Positions 56,777 through 64,000 of a DNA stretch of 64,000 nucleotides are shown here, piece by piece. The position numbers and the translations under genes are program-made. The notes under the pieces are model-generated. The model did not search any database. It had not been told where the DNA came from and saw nothing but the letters and a program-made list of their open reading frames with translations. Numbering within the stretch: position 1 is the stretch's first letter; every line of letters begins with the position of its first letter. The stretch spans positions 62,001 to 126,000 of the forward strand of contig NZ_BSNY01000012.1 of assembly GCF_030160235.1 (NCBI RefSeq). The letters run 5' to 3'. The DNA is from Mesorhizobium huakuii. GTDB lineage: Bacteria > Pseudomonadota > Alphaproteobacteria > Rhizobiales > Rhizobiaceae.

Positions 56777-59104
56777 ATGCCGAACGAACGTGCCACGGTT
56801 GTACACACGCCGGTTGGCGCCGATGTGCTGACTTTCACCCATCTCGTCGGTCGTGATGAGATCAGCCGAAGTTTTGCCTATACTGTCGGGTTCGTCAGCA
56901 AGAGCCGTGACGTCGATCCGCTGAAGATGCTTGGCGGCGTCGTTTCGGTCGAAGGTGAATCCGATCCAAAGCGTTGGTTCAGCGGCCTGGTGTCGGATTT
57001 CAAGCTTACGCGCATAGAGGACCGGCTGGCCTATTACGAGGCCACCGTCAGGCCATGGCTCTGGTTCCTCGGCAACACCACCGATTGCCGCATTTTCCAG
57101 AACATGACCGCTGTGGAGATCGTCGAAAAGATCTTTTCGAAATACGGCATCGCAAAATTCGAGAAGCGCCTGCAGGGCTCCTACCCATCGCGCGAATACT
57201 GCGTCCAGTATGACGAGAGTGATCTGGATTTCGTGCAGCGGTTGTTCGAGCACGAAGGCATCTTCTATTTCTTCGAGCATGACGAGGACAAGCACACGCT
57301 CGTGCTGTGCGACGCTATGAGCAAGCTGAAGCCGGCTCCAGGCTACGAGAAGGTGCTTTATAATTTCGAGGGCTATGGCTCGCGCCGCGACGTCGAATAC
57401 ATCACCGAATGGATCCCCGGCAGTGCGGTGCGGCCAGGCGCCTACGCCCATACGGACTATGATTTCGAGAAGCCCGGCGCCGATCTGATGGCGAAGTCTG
57501 CCCAGCCCTTTGGCCACAAGGAGGCTTCGGGCGAAAACTACCGCCAGCCCGGAGCGCATCTCGATGTCGGGCGCGGCGATACGATCGCGGGGATCCGCCG
57601 CGAGGAACTTCAGGCAGTGCATCAGCGCAACACCGCCGTCGGCACGGTGCGTGGCCTTTTTTCTGGCTGCAAGTTCACGCTTGAAAGCTTTCCGCGCGAC
57701 GACCAGAACACGGAATATCTGGTTGTGAGCGCCGAATACCGGCTGTTCGATCCGGGCTACCGGACCCAGAACGAGGCCCACAGCGAGAATTTCAAGGTGG
57801 TGCTGGGCGTAGCGCCGACGAAATTGCCTTATCGGCCGCCGCGCATCACGCCACGGCCGATCATGCGCGGACCGCAGACGGCAACGGTGGTCGGCCCTTC
57901 GGGCGAGGAGATATTCACCGACAAATACGCGCGGGTGAAGGTGCAGTTCCACTGGGACCGCCTCGGCAAGAAGGACCAGAACTCGTCCTGCTTCGTGCGC
58001 GTGTCGCAGACCTGGGCCGGCAGCGGCTGGGGCTTCATCCAGATCCCGCGCATCGGCCAGGAGGTCATCGTCGATTTCATCGAGGGCGATCCGGACCTGC
58101 CGATCATCACCGGCCGCGTCTACAATGCCTCCGAGATGCCGCCTTATGCGCTGCCGGCCAACGCCACGCAATCGGGCTGGAAGTCCAATTCCTCGAAAGG
58201 CGGTGGCGGCTACAACGAACTGATGTTCGAAGACAAGGCCGGTTCCGAACTGGTCAATTTCCAGGCGCAGAAAGATCACCACCTGCTGATCAAGCACGAC
58301 CGCAACAAGACGGTGCAGCACGACCAGTCCGACCGTATCGACCACGACGCCAAGCACTCCGTCGGCCACAACCTCGACGAAGACGTAGGCAACAACAAGA
58401 CGGTCAAGGTCGGTGTCGACCAGACGACGAACATCGGGTCGAACGACACCGAGACGGTGGGCGCGAACCGCTCGCTGACGGTGATGGCGAACGAGACGAT
58501 CCACGTCGTTGCCAATTCGACCGAGAACATCGACGCCAATCATTCGCAGACGGTGGGTCTGGTGCAGACGGTTACGGTGGGCGCGGCACGTGTCGATTCA
58601 GTAGGGGCGGCCGAAGCGAGGACCGTGGGCGCTTCTCAGACGAACTCCATCGGCGCGGCGCGGTCTGTGAGCGTGGGTGCCGAGCAGAGCCACGATATTG
58701 GAGCAGCTGATAGCTGGAACATCGGAGCCGCCCAAAGCGTCAATGTCGGCTCGGATCAGAGTTTCAAGGTTGGAGGTGGACAGACAACGGAAATCGGGAA
58801 AGGCCGCAGCGCCAAGATTGGTGAAGATGACGCCACGCAAGTGGCCGGGGCGCGCGCGCTGAAGATTGGCAAGGGAAGCGTGGTCGAAATTAACGAAGAC
58901 GGCTCTATCAAGGTCGGGAAAGACTTGGTCATCGACGCGGGAGACTCGATCATTATCAAGTGCGGATCAGCCGCGATCGGCATGAAGAAGGACGGCACCA
59001 TCACGATTGAAGGCAAGGACATCACGGTCAAGGGGTCGGGCAAAATCAACGTGAAGGCTTCAAGCGACATCACGATGAAGGGTTCGGAAATAAAACAGAA
59101 TTGA
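56777..59104 (+). CDS. vgrG: T6SS spike protein VgrG
   Basis: This 775-residue spike protein contains the gp27-like part (about 1-360; REYCVQYDESDLDFVQRLFE, EGIFYFFEH) and the gp5-like OB fold (about 370-480; KVQFHWDRLGKKD, WAGSGWGFIQIPRIGQEVIV). A long beta-helical shaft follows. From about 535 to 675 the shaft is a ladder of octapeptide-like repeats ending in VGA or IGA. The tail (about 690-775) has DUF2345-like repeats. No separate toxic domain is evident, so it should carry cargo non-covalently. ATG 56777 is preceded by AGGAGGGG. Confidence 0.95.
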   Translation: MPNERATVVHTPVGADVLTFTHLVGRDEISRSFAYTVGFVSKSRDVDPLKMLGGVVSVEGESDPKRWFSGLVSDFKLTRIEDRLAYYEATVRPWLWFLGNTTDCRIFQNMTAVEIVEKIFSKYGIAKFEKRLQGSYPSREYCVQYDESDLDFVQRLFEHEGIFYFFEHDEDKHTLVLCDAMSKLKPAPGYEKVLYNFEGYGSRRDVEYITEWIPGSAVRPGAYAHTDYDFEKPGADLMAKSAQPFGHKEASGENYRQPGAHLDVGRGDTIAGIRREELQAVHQRNTAVGTVRGLFSGCKFTLESFPRDDQNTEYLVVSAEYRLFDPGYRTQNEAHSENFKVVLGVAPTKLPYRPPRITPRPIMRGPQTATVVGPSGEEIFTDKYARVKVQFHWDRLGKKDQNSSCFVRVSQTWAGSGWGFIQIPRIGQEVIVDFIEGDPDLPIITGRVYNASEMPPYALPANATQSGWKSNSSKGGGGYNELMFEDKAGSELVNFQAQKDHHLLIKHDRNKTVQHDQSDRIDHDAKHSVGHNLDEDVGNNKTVKVGVDQTTNIGSNDTETVGANRSLTVMANETIHVVANSTENIDANHSQTVGLVQTVTVGAARVDSVGAAEARTVGASQTNSIGAARSVSVGAEQSHDIGAADSWNIGAAQSVNVGSDQSFKVGGGQTTEIGKGRSAKIGEDDATQVAGARALKIGKGSVVEINEDGSIKVGKDLVIDAGDSIIIKCGSAAIGMKKDGTITIEGKDITVKGSGKINVKASSDITMKGSEIKQN

Positions 59105-59115
59105 GGATGTTGGCG

Positions 59116-59541
59116 ATGACACGGACGGCCGAACGGATCGATGGAGTTGTGATAGGCATATTCCTGGGCTTCGGCGAGAATGCCCCGCTTGTCGTCTTTC
59201 CGGGCAACCTGCGAGAGACGGCTGTTCCCGCCCGTAGCCTTGCGGAACTCACCTCGGAAATGATCGGCGCGGAGGTAGCGCTGCTGTTTCAGGACGGAGA
59301 TCCCGATCGACCACTTATTGTCGGGCGGATCATTGATCCCGTTCCCAGGTCAGATGCTTCCACGGTCACGCGAGATGGTGAGCGGATTCGAATTACCGCC
59401 AACGAACGTATCGAGTTTCGCTGCGGCAAGGCGACTATCGTCATGGAGAAGGATGGTCACATCACCATACGCGGTACGTATTTGACAAGTCATGCCAGCG
59501 CGGCAAATCGAATCCGCGGTGGCTCGGTGAATCTGAACTAA
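59116..59541 (+). CDS. DUF6484-like T6SS accessory protein
   Basis: The product has about 141 residues. Two small beta domains are visible: ERIDGVVIGIFLGFGENAP with a later LLFQDGDPDRPLIVGRI, then a single DUF2345-like repeat (IEFRCGKATIVMEKDGHITI). Such proteins follow vgrG in many T6SS clusters (DUF6484, from memory) and may extend or cap the spike. Several starts are possible (TTG 59101, ATG 59107, ATG 59116); 59116 has GAGG at a suitable distance. Its stop overlaps the next start by one base. Confidence 0.8.
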   Translation: MTRTAERIDGVVIGIFLGFGENAPLVVFPGNLRETAVPARSLAELTSEMIGAEVALLFQDGDPDRPLIVGRIIDPVPRSDASTVTRDGERIRITANERIEFRCGKATIVMEKDGHITIRGTYLTSHASAANRIRGGSVNLN

Positions 59542-59876
59542 TGCCAGCGCCAGCTCTTCGCGAAATGGTCCGTCAGCACGCCGAGATGGCGGCGTTCCTT
59601 TGGACCGTTTACGACCATCATCTGTTACATCCAGACGAAAATCCTGAAATGGACGAGGTGCGCCTCGCCCGGTTGGTCGAGCGACTGGAGGCGCATCTTG
59701 ACGGCCTGAAAGTAGCCGGAGACGTGGGCAGCCAGATCGCGAGGGAGCGCTATGCCGAGTATCCCGAACCCGGAGAGTTGTTTGTCCTGCGGATGCTTTC
59801 AGTGGCGCAACCACCGCGCATCGTTGATCTGGATGTTGAAAAGGTCCGCTCTTGGCTGTCGGCCAACAGAGACTGA
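59541..59876 (+). CDS. Short TIGR02270-like protein (N-terminal part only)
   Basis: The 111-residue protein matches, by eye, the N-terminus of the TIGR02270 family of T6SS-associated HEAT-repeat proteins (REMVRQHAEMAAFLW, LARLVERLEAHLDGLKVAGD, YPEPGELFVLRML). Full-length members are several hundred residues. Here the frame stops after the first repeat, and nothing downstream continues it in any frame I can follow. It may be a truncated adaptor or a decayed gene. It overlaps the preceding stop (TAATG). Confidence 0.72.
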   Translation: MPAPALREMVRQHAEMAAFLWTVYDHHLLHPDENPEMDEVRLARLVERLEAHLDGLKVAGDVGSQIARERYAEYPEPGELFVLRMLSVAQPPRIVDLDVEKVRSWLSANRD

Positions 59877-60031
59877 AAAAGTCTACCTCCAGCCAGAATT
59901 AGAGCGTTGATCGACGCGACGAAATGCCGACCATGTTGCGCAGAAGTGGGTTCTTGCCGCGAGCTTCCGCCCTTATTTTCTATGTCTGGCATTCTTCCAA
60001 ACGCTGTGCGCCTTCGGGTGACATGTATCTG

Positions 60032-60871
60032 CTAGGACGGAATTAAGCCGGCGAACGGCACCGAGACCCATGCCCGGCCGTCGAAGATATGTGCTGCCTC
60101 ATCGTCAAAAGTTACGCAGAAGTCATCGTTCGAGGAGAAGAAATACCCCGGCCGATCATAGGCTGTTGTGAAGGAACCATCTCCGGCGATCTCGTCTATT
60201 GTCTCGGCTTCCAAGGTGGTCAGTATGCGGCCTTTGAACGCGTGGGCATCCTGCAAGCTCGGCCGATCCTCGGAAATGTCGGTCCATGTCCCGGTGCGGT
60301 ACAGGAAAGCGACGCCTTCATCTCCCACGACCACGCCTTTGTCATGCGAAGTGAAGGCGATTCCATGCAGATCTACGTTGGTCGGCAAGTGATCAACGGA
60401 AGCCGTGCCTGAGGCGTACGTGATGATCCGACCAGTGGAAGCTGCGAACACATATTCATCCGCCTTCCTTCGAGCGACCGAATAGACGTCCTGCTTGCCG
60501 CGGAATGGAATTCGCTGCCAGGCGCCGCGCCGGTTTTCAAAGATAAGACCATCCTCGCCCATGATGAACTGAGGTTCGTCTGCGAAACCTGCGAGTTTGA
60601 TCGTACCCAGAAGATCGACGCTGGCAATTGGCTCGACCCTCTCTCCAATCGACAGGATTTGGCCATCCCAAACCGCGCCAAAAAGCCTGCCTGCGCGGTT
60701 GGCCCAGATCGACACTATCCACTCACGAATCTCGGCGACGAGCCGAACCTGTGGATTGGTTCGCCCACTGAAGTGATAGATGCGAGAAAGGTGGTTGCCA
60801 GGGCCGAGTTCCTCATAGAACAGACAGTAAAAAGCATCTTTGAGGGCGATGTATGCATCCGTGCATTCCAT
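60032..60871 (-). CDS. Putative immunity protein, beta-propeller-like
   Basis: This 279-residue cytoplasmic protein has no signal peptide. Repeated strand-turn units (GEDGLIFENRRGAWQRIPF, ADEYVFAASTGRIITY, VVVGDEGVAFLYRTGTWTDI) suggest a WD40/BNR-like propeller. The gene starts only three bases after the stop of the PAAR-nuclease gene, the usual position for a T6SS immunity gene. Neutralisation of that nuclease is inferred from position. No named family was recognised. Confidence 0.7.
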   Translation of the reverse strand: MECTDAYIALKDAFYCLFYEELGPGNHLSRIYHFSGRTNPQVRLVAEIREWIVSIWANRAGRLFGAVWDGQILSIGERVEPIASVDLLGTIKLAGFADEPQFIMGEDGLIFENRRGAWQRIPFRGKQDVYSVARRKADEYVFAASTGRIITYASGTASVDHLPTNVDLHGIAFTSHDKGVVVGDEGVAFLYRTGTWTDISEDRPSLQDAHAFKGRILTTLEAETIDEIAGDGSFTTAYDRPGYFFSSNDDFCVTFDDEAAHIFDGRAWVSVPFAGLIPS

Positions 60872-60874
60872 TGT

Positions 60875-61810
60875 TCACACCTTCGGTACGTCGCATTGGA
60901 CTTCATCAAGACGGTCTTGGCTGCGTTTTCTGGTGGCCCATTTGAAGTATGTGTCGCATATGGCCTTCAGGCATTCCTGGGCGTCAGGGCTAGCTGCCAG
61001 CTTTGGCAGGCTTTCGGCGGTGTGTTGAAGTTCGGCATCGCGGGCGGATTCGTAGCTTTGCGAACAAGCTCCCGACTTACCGGCACCTGCGGCCCGGCGC
61101 TGGGCCGCCGCTCGCTTGATCTGCTTGCGGGACTTCTTGCCGTGCTGAGTGGTTCTCTTCTTGCCATCGTTGAGGCAGATGCAGGGCGCGTCGCCTTCCG
61201 TGTAGCGCGGGAACGCACCTATGGGCCCGCCACCGCGATCGGGTTCGAAAAACGCGTTCTGGATAACATGGTCGGACTGCTGCTTGCCTTTCTTACAGTG
61301 ATTGTCGGCCTCGTCGTAGGGGTGCACGTGGATGTCGATCGAGGCAAGCAACGCCAGGCAGTTTTGCCCGCCTACGGACAAGGCCGCTATGTGGACCCAA
61401 GGCGGAGTGTTGCCGACTGGAGAAGCGTGATTGTTGGTGGCAAGGTCCGTATTTCGGATAACCGGCTCACCATCGAACTTCACGTCATTCGACCAGGAGT
61501 TGAAGTATCCCTTGCCGGTGTTTTTCGAAGTGACAACGCCTTTTTTCGCAGCACAGCCTGCCTCAGTCCCTGACGTTCTGGACAAGTCGGATTTGTTCTT
61601 GATGTTAACAGTCTGGCCGCCGATCTTGACCGTGCTCGTTCCCTGCTCGGTATCACCGGCCATCCCGAAGCTAGGGTAGGGGATGGGTACCCCAGGGGGG
61701 GTCGCCGGGTTTTCGGGTGGTGTAAAGCAAACGTCGGGAAATGCGGCGATCGTTTGGGCATTGACCGCCTTGCCGGAAATTTCCAGACCGTTTGCGAAGA
61801 CATTGCTCAC
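60875..61810 (-). CDS. PAAR-like (DUF4150) T6SS effector with predicted nuclease C-terminus
   Basis: The 311-residue protein starts at GTG 61810, overlapping the upstream stop (GTGA). Residues 1-130 form the PAAR-like DUF4150 domain (VFANGLEISGKAVNAQTIAA, FPDVCFTPPENP, YFNSWSNDVKFDGEPV) that tips the VgrG spike. The C-terminal half carries HVHPYDEADNHC (161-172), SDHVIQNAFF (179-188), APCICLNDG (208-216) and TQHGKKSRKQ (221-230). This conserved His pattern is like HNH/Tox-GHH-type nuclease toxins. Nuclease activity is predicted, not shown. Confidence 0.8.
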   Translation of the reverse strand: MSNVFANGLEISGKAVNAQTIAAFPDVCFTPPENPATPPGVPIPYPSFGMAGDTEQGTSTVKIGGQTVNIKNKSDLSRTSGTEAGCAAKKGVVTSKNTGKGYFNSWSNDVKFDGEPVIRNTDLATNNHASPVGNTPPWVHIAALSVGGQNCLALLASIDIHVHPYDEADNHCKKGKQQSDHVIQNAFFEPDRGGGPIGAFPRYTEGDAPCICLNDGKKRTTQHGKKSRKQIKRAAAQRRAAGAGKSGACSQSYESARDAELQHTAESLPKLAASPDAQECLKAICDTYFKWATRKRSQDRLDEVQCDVPKV

Positions 61811-62832
61811 GATCCGGACCTCGTCGCAAAGAGCGCGGCGCCGCAGGCGCCGGCATCGTTTGATGCTTCGACCAGGACCGGACTGCCGGCAGCGTACCCT
61901 TTGCGGGCCGCCATCCAAGCCATGCCAATCATGAGCGGACCGGTTGCCGCTCCGACATTGCCAAGCGATTCACCTGGGGACCAGATATCCTGAAAATCAT
62001 GACGGCCGCGCAATAGACGCAGGCTTGCCAGTGCGCTCTGCTTGAACCAATACTGCTCACCAATCAAATCGGCTATGCGATAGCCGAGTTGCCGCATCTC
62101 GATGCCAGTTTCCCTGAAGGCCATATCGTATGCCGCGGTCATACCATCACCGCGCAGGGGCAAGTCCTCGCCATTGTAGATCGACGCGGCCTCACGAGCC
62201 AGGCCGAGGCCGAAAAGGCGAAAGCCACCACGCCCCGATCGCAGGCACAAAACAGCGGCGGCTGCTTCGCCGGGAATGAAGCCGTTGGGATTTCCGGGCG
62301 CGAGAAGTCGGTTGTTCTTTCGGTAATGTTCGATGGCTGGAGCCGTCAGATAGCTGTCGACGCCGGCAATCATCACGTAAGACGCCTCACCTGATGCAAT
62401 CATCCTGCGCGCTTGTTCCAGGGCCACATGTCCTGAAGCACGATCGTGATTGATGATGCGCGAGCGTGCATGCGGCTCGACATCGACGATTTCAGCGATA
62501 TGGCGGAGCAGGCGAGCTCCGTCGGTTATCGGCCGGCCTGGCCGACTCTCGTCTGCCAAGCAGAGAATGAGCGCCGCTTGACCGCGTGCCTCGGGAGCGG
62601 TTTCAAAGGCTTCGCAGATCGCCGCTGCGGCAAGGTGGGCCATCCGTTTTTCGCCGATCCAGCCGCGTGGCAGCGGCACCGGGGCACCGATCAGCCATTG
62701 ACCGCCTGGCCCCAGGAAACGAGTTTCCTGGAAACCGTCCAGTCGGGCTCGCATCGCTGCGCAGGCCGAGGGCGCATCCAGACCGACGGCAGTCACCATG
62801 CCGATGGCGGCTATATCGATGGCGATACTCAT
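61807..62832 (-). CDS. Ketoacyl-synthase-fold protein of a T6SS effector operon (degenerate)
   Basis: The 341-residue protein has the thiolase/beta-ketoacyl-synthase fold (IAAIGMVTAVGLDA, VMIAGVDSYLTAPAIEHY, PGEAAAAVLCL). The catalytic residues look lost: the region that should carry the nucleophilic Cys reads NHDRASGHVAL (129-138), and the late His motif is GNVGAATGP. Such KAS-like proteins occur next to DUF2169 and PAAR-effector genes in T6SS loci and may act as effector chaperones. It overlaps both neighbours by four bases. Confidence 0.8.
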   Translation of the reverse strand: MSIAIDIAAIGMVTAVGLDAPSACAAMRARLDGFQETRFLGPGGQWLIGAPVPLPRGWIGEKRMAHLAAAAICEAFETAPEARGQAALILCLADESRPGRPITDGARLLRHIAEIVDVEPHARSRIINHDRASGHVALEQARRMIASGEASYVMIAGVDSYLTAPAIEHYRKNNRLLAPGNPNGFIPGEAAAAVLCLRSGRGGFRLFGLGLAREAASIYNGEDLPLRGDGMTAAYDMAFRETGIEMRQLGYRIADLIGEQYWFKQSALASLRLLRGRHDFQDIWSPGESLGNVGAATGPLMIGMAWMAARKGYAAGSPVLVEASNDAGACGAALFATRSGS

Positions 62833-63932
62833 GCGTCCTCGGTTTCGTCATCAGAAACAGCGAGGCTGGCCCGAACATAGGCGCGCCCGGTGGCGCGTGC
62901 CCGCAGCATTGACTCGGTCGGCGGTCCGACCCAGCATTCCGAGAAATCGAGGATTGTCCGCTGGATCCGCTGTGAGACGCGCCAGACCAGCGAGAAGCAC
63001 CGCTTCTCAGGGTCCAGGAGAACGGTGTCGGGAAGTATGTCGGCCTCGTACACCTTCTGCCTGCCCTTGAACAAAGTGATCGGCAGTGCGGCCGGCGGCA
63101 GTCGAAAACTCACGCGTCCTTCGGGCACGAGATTGACCAGCACCACGTCCTCGCCGCCGCGCGGATGGTCGATCTGCTGGTCGGGCGGCGCCATCTGGAA
63201 ATAGCGCTCATCGAAATCCGGCGGCAGGAACGGAAAAATATTGTCGATCCAGTTCTGGTCGTAAGTGCCGCCATATTCGATGCGTCCCGGCCAGCCGCGG
63301 CCCATTGGCCCAAAACTCATCGGCTTGTAGTCGCCGAAGGGTGAGCGCACTTCCTCGCCGACCGCCTGCGTGTTGGGCAGCCGCAGGCCTGGGACTAGAC
63401 GCTGGTTCTTGGTTCGGGACCATCCGGTTCCGACCGGGTTGTATTTATAGCTGGCTGGAAGCTTGTCCTCCGGATCCAGCCTGTCGACGCCACCCCAGGC
63501 AACGTCATAGGAGATAGGCAGTTTCAGGAAGGGTTGTGGCGACGTGGCGGTAAAGACCGGACCGATGGAGCGCCATTCGCGGTGGCCAACGACCTCGAAC
63601 AGCTTCGACCAGTTGCCGACCTTGATGCCGACCGGAACCCGCTCGGCCGGGCGCCCACCCGGTGCGTAGGCGAAGCCATTGGCGACCACGTCGCAGCGCG
63701 GCTTGCGGAAGGCGAAATCGGTCTCCCACAACGTTGCCGAATAGCCAGGCACGCCGGTTTGCGTGTCGGCCATGACCAGCGGAACCTGTTCTGCTGATTT
63801 CTGCACCAGTCCGCCAGGCTTCGCTGGGAAATCGAAGGTAGCCTTCACCACCACGACCAACCACTCATGGCCGGCCTTATCCATGCCCATGGTGAACTGG
63901 TGCGGATAGCCCATCTGGTTCCAGATCTGCAT
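62829..63932 (-). CDS. DUF2169 domain protein (T6SS effector chaperone-like)
   Basis: The 367-residue protein matches DUF2169 along its length (WLVVVVKATFDF, YSATLWETDFAFRKPRCDV, DVAWGGVDR, SFGPMGRGWPGR). DUF2169 proteins are known as T6SS accessory factors encoded with PAAR/DUF4150 effectors; a role in loading them onto VgrG is suspected. The start overlaps the stop of an upstream gene by one base (TGATG), and its stop overlaps the KAS-like start. Confidence 0.9.
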   Translation of the reverse strand: MQIWNQMGYPHQFTMGMDKAGHEWLVVVVKATFDFPAKPGGLVQKSAEQVPLVMADTQTGVPGYSATLWETDFAFRKPRCDVVANGFAYAPGGRPAERVPVGIKVGNWSKLFEVVGHREWRSIGPVFTATSPQPFLKLPISYDVAWGGVDRLDPEDKLPASYKYNPVGTGWSRTKNQRLVPGLRLPNTQAVGEEVRSPFGDYKPMSFGPMGRGWPGRIEYGGTYDQNWIDNIFPFLPPDFDERYFQMAPPDQQIDHPRGGEDVVLVNLVPEGRVSFRLPPAALPITLFKGRQKVYEADILPDTVLLDPEKRCFSLVWRVSQRIQRTILDFSECWVGPPTESMLRARATGRAYVRASLAVSDDETEDA

Positions 63933-64000
63933 CAGCTGGTCTCCCAGCTTGCGGCGAAGATCTGCTCCAAGGTCGGCTGCGGCGCCTGCGGATCGACGTC
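63932..64000 (-). CDS. 3-prime end of an upstream T6SS-operon gene (partial)
   Basis: Only the last 22 codons are in the window, ending LEQIFAASWETS and then TGA, which overlaps the DUF2169 ATG by one base. The coupling shows the effector operon extends beyond the right edge. The fragment is too short to identify. Confidence 0.6.
   Translation of the reverse strand, partial: DVDPQAPQPTLEQIFAASWETS

Noticed and set aside
58361-58800. Periodic sequence resembling a repeat array
   Set aside because: The period is 24 bases, fully coding and imperfect, with no spacers. It is the VgrG shaft, not a CRISPR or intergenic repeat.

Overview
The window is high-GC DNA with tightly packed, ATGA/GTGA-overlapping operons. 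Its content is ribose-type and dipeptide-type ABC transporters, many FAD amine oxidases, aldehyde dehydrogenases and a type VI secretion (T6SS) locus whose TssL carries an OmpA domain. This mix suggests a soil or plant-associated alphaproteobacterium of the Rhizobiales, most like Mesorhizobium. That assignment is inferred from gene content; no rRNA, tRNA or other taxonomic marker lies in the window. No CRISPR array, insertion sequence or prophage was seen.

Region 1 (1-4744, minus strand) is a pentose-type sugar ABC system: periplasmic binding protein, DUF2291 lipoprotein, double ATPase and permease, the last cut by the window edge. Upstream lies a D-apionate oxidoisomerase-like dehydrogenase. 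Both transcription units are preceded by the same 11-base element.

Region 2 (5026-14339) combines a flavin oxidase, a divergent LysR regulator, a hydantoinase/oxoprolinase pair (HyuA/HyuB) and, overlapping it, the 2Fe-2S and FAD subunits of an HcnAB/opine-oxidase-like dehydrogenase. A second flavin oxidase is convergent. Two matching LysR-type boxes flank the regulator.

Region 3 (14556-32325) holds an Lrp/AsnC regulator and a peptide/opine-type ABC operon whose binding-protein gene is separated from the permease genes by a strong hairpin. It also holds two haloacid-dehalogenase-like proteins, a class III aminotransferase, a PuuB-like oxidase, and a six-gene minus-strand operon (ArgE-like deacylase, hydroxyacid dehydrogenase, cupin, two aldehyde dehydrogenases, tartrate/D-malate dehydrogenase). 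The whole looks like catabolism of amines, amino acids or opines. Two paralogous double-GNAT proteins bracket the enzyme block.

Region 4 (33467-35410) is a sparse boundary of lower coding quality. It holds a relic of an alpha/beta hydrolase, a small membrane ORF pair that may be frameshifted, and a candidate 70-nt small RNA with promoter and terminator.

Region 5 (35411-64000) is a T6SS-linked locus. It begins with an unusual cassette of three exported caspase-like proteins mixed with a YceI-OmpA fusion, an OmpA protein and a lipoprotein. One caspase ends in a haem-type CxxCH module. Next come a dual peptidoglycan hydrolase, a DUF1036 protein, the Ser/Thr kinase/phosphatase pair, TssM, TssL and the FHA protein TagH. 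VgrG and its accessory genes follow, facing a convergent DUF2169 / degenerate ketoacyl-synthase / PAAR-nuclease / putative immunity operon. The sheath, tube, baseplate and ClpV genes are not in the window.
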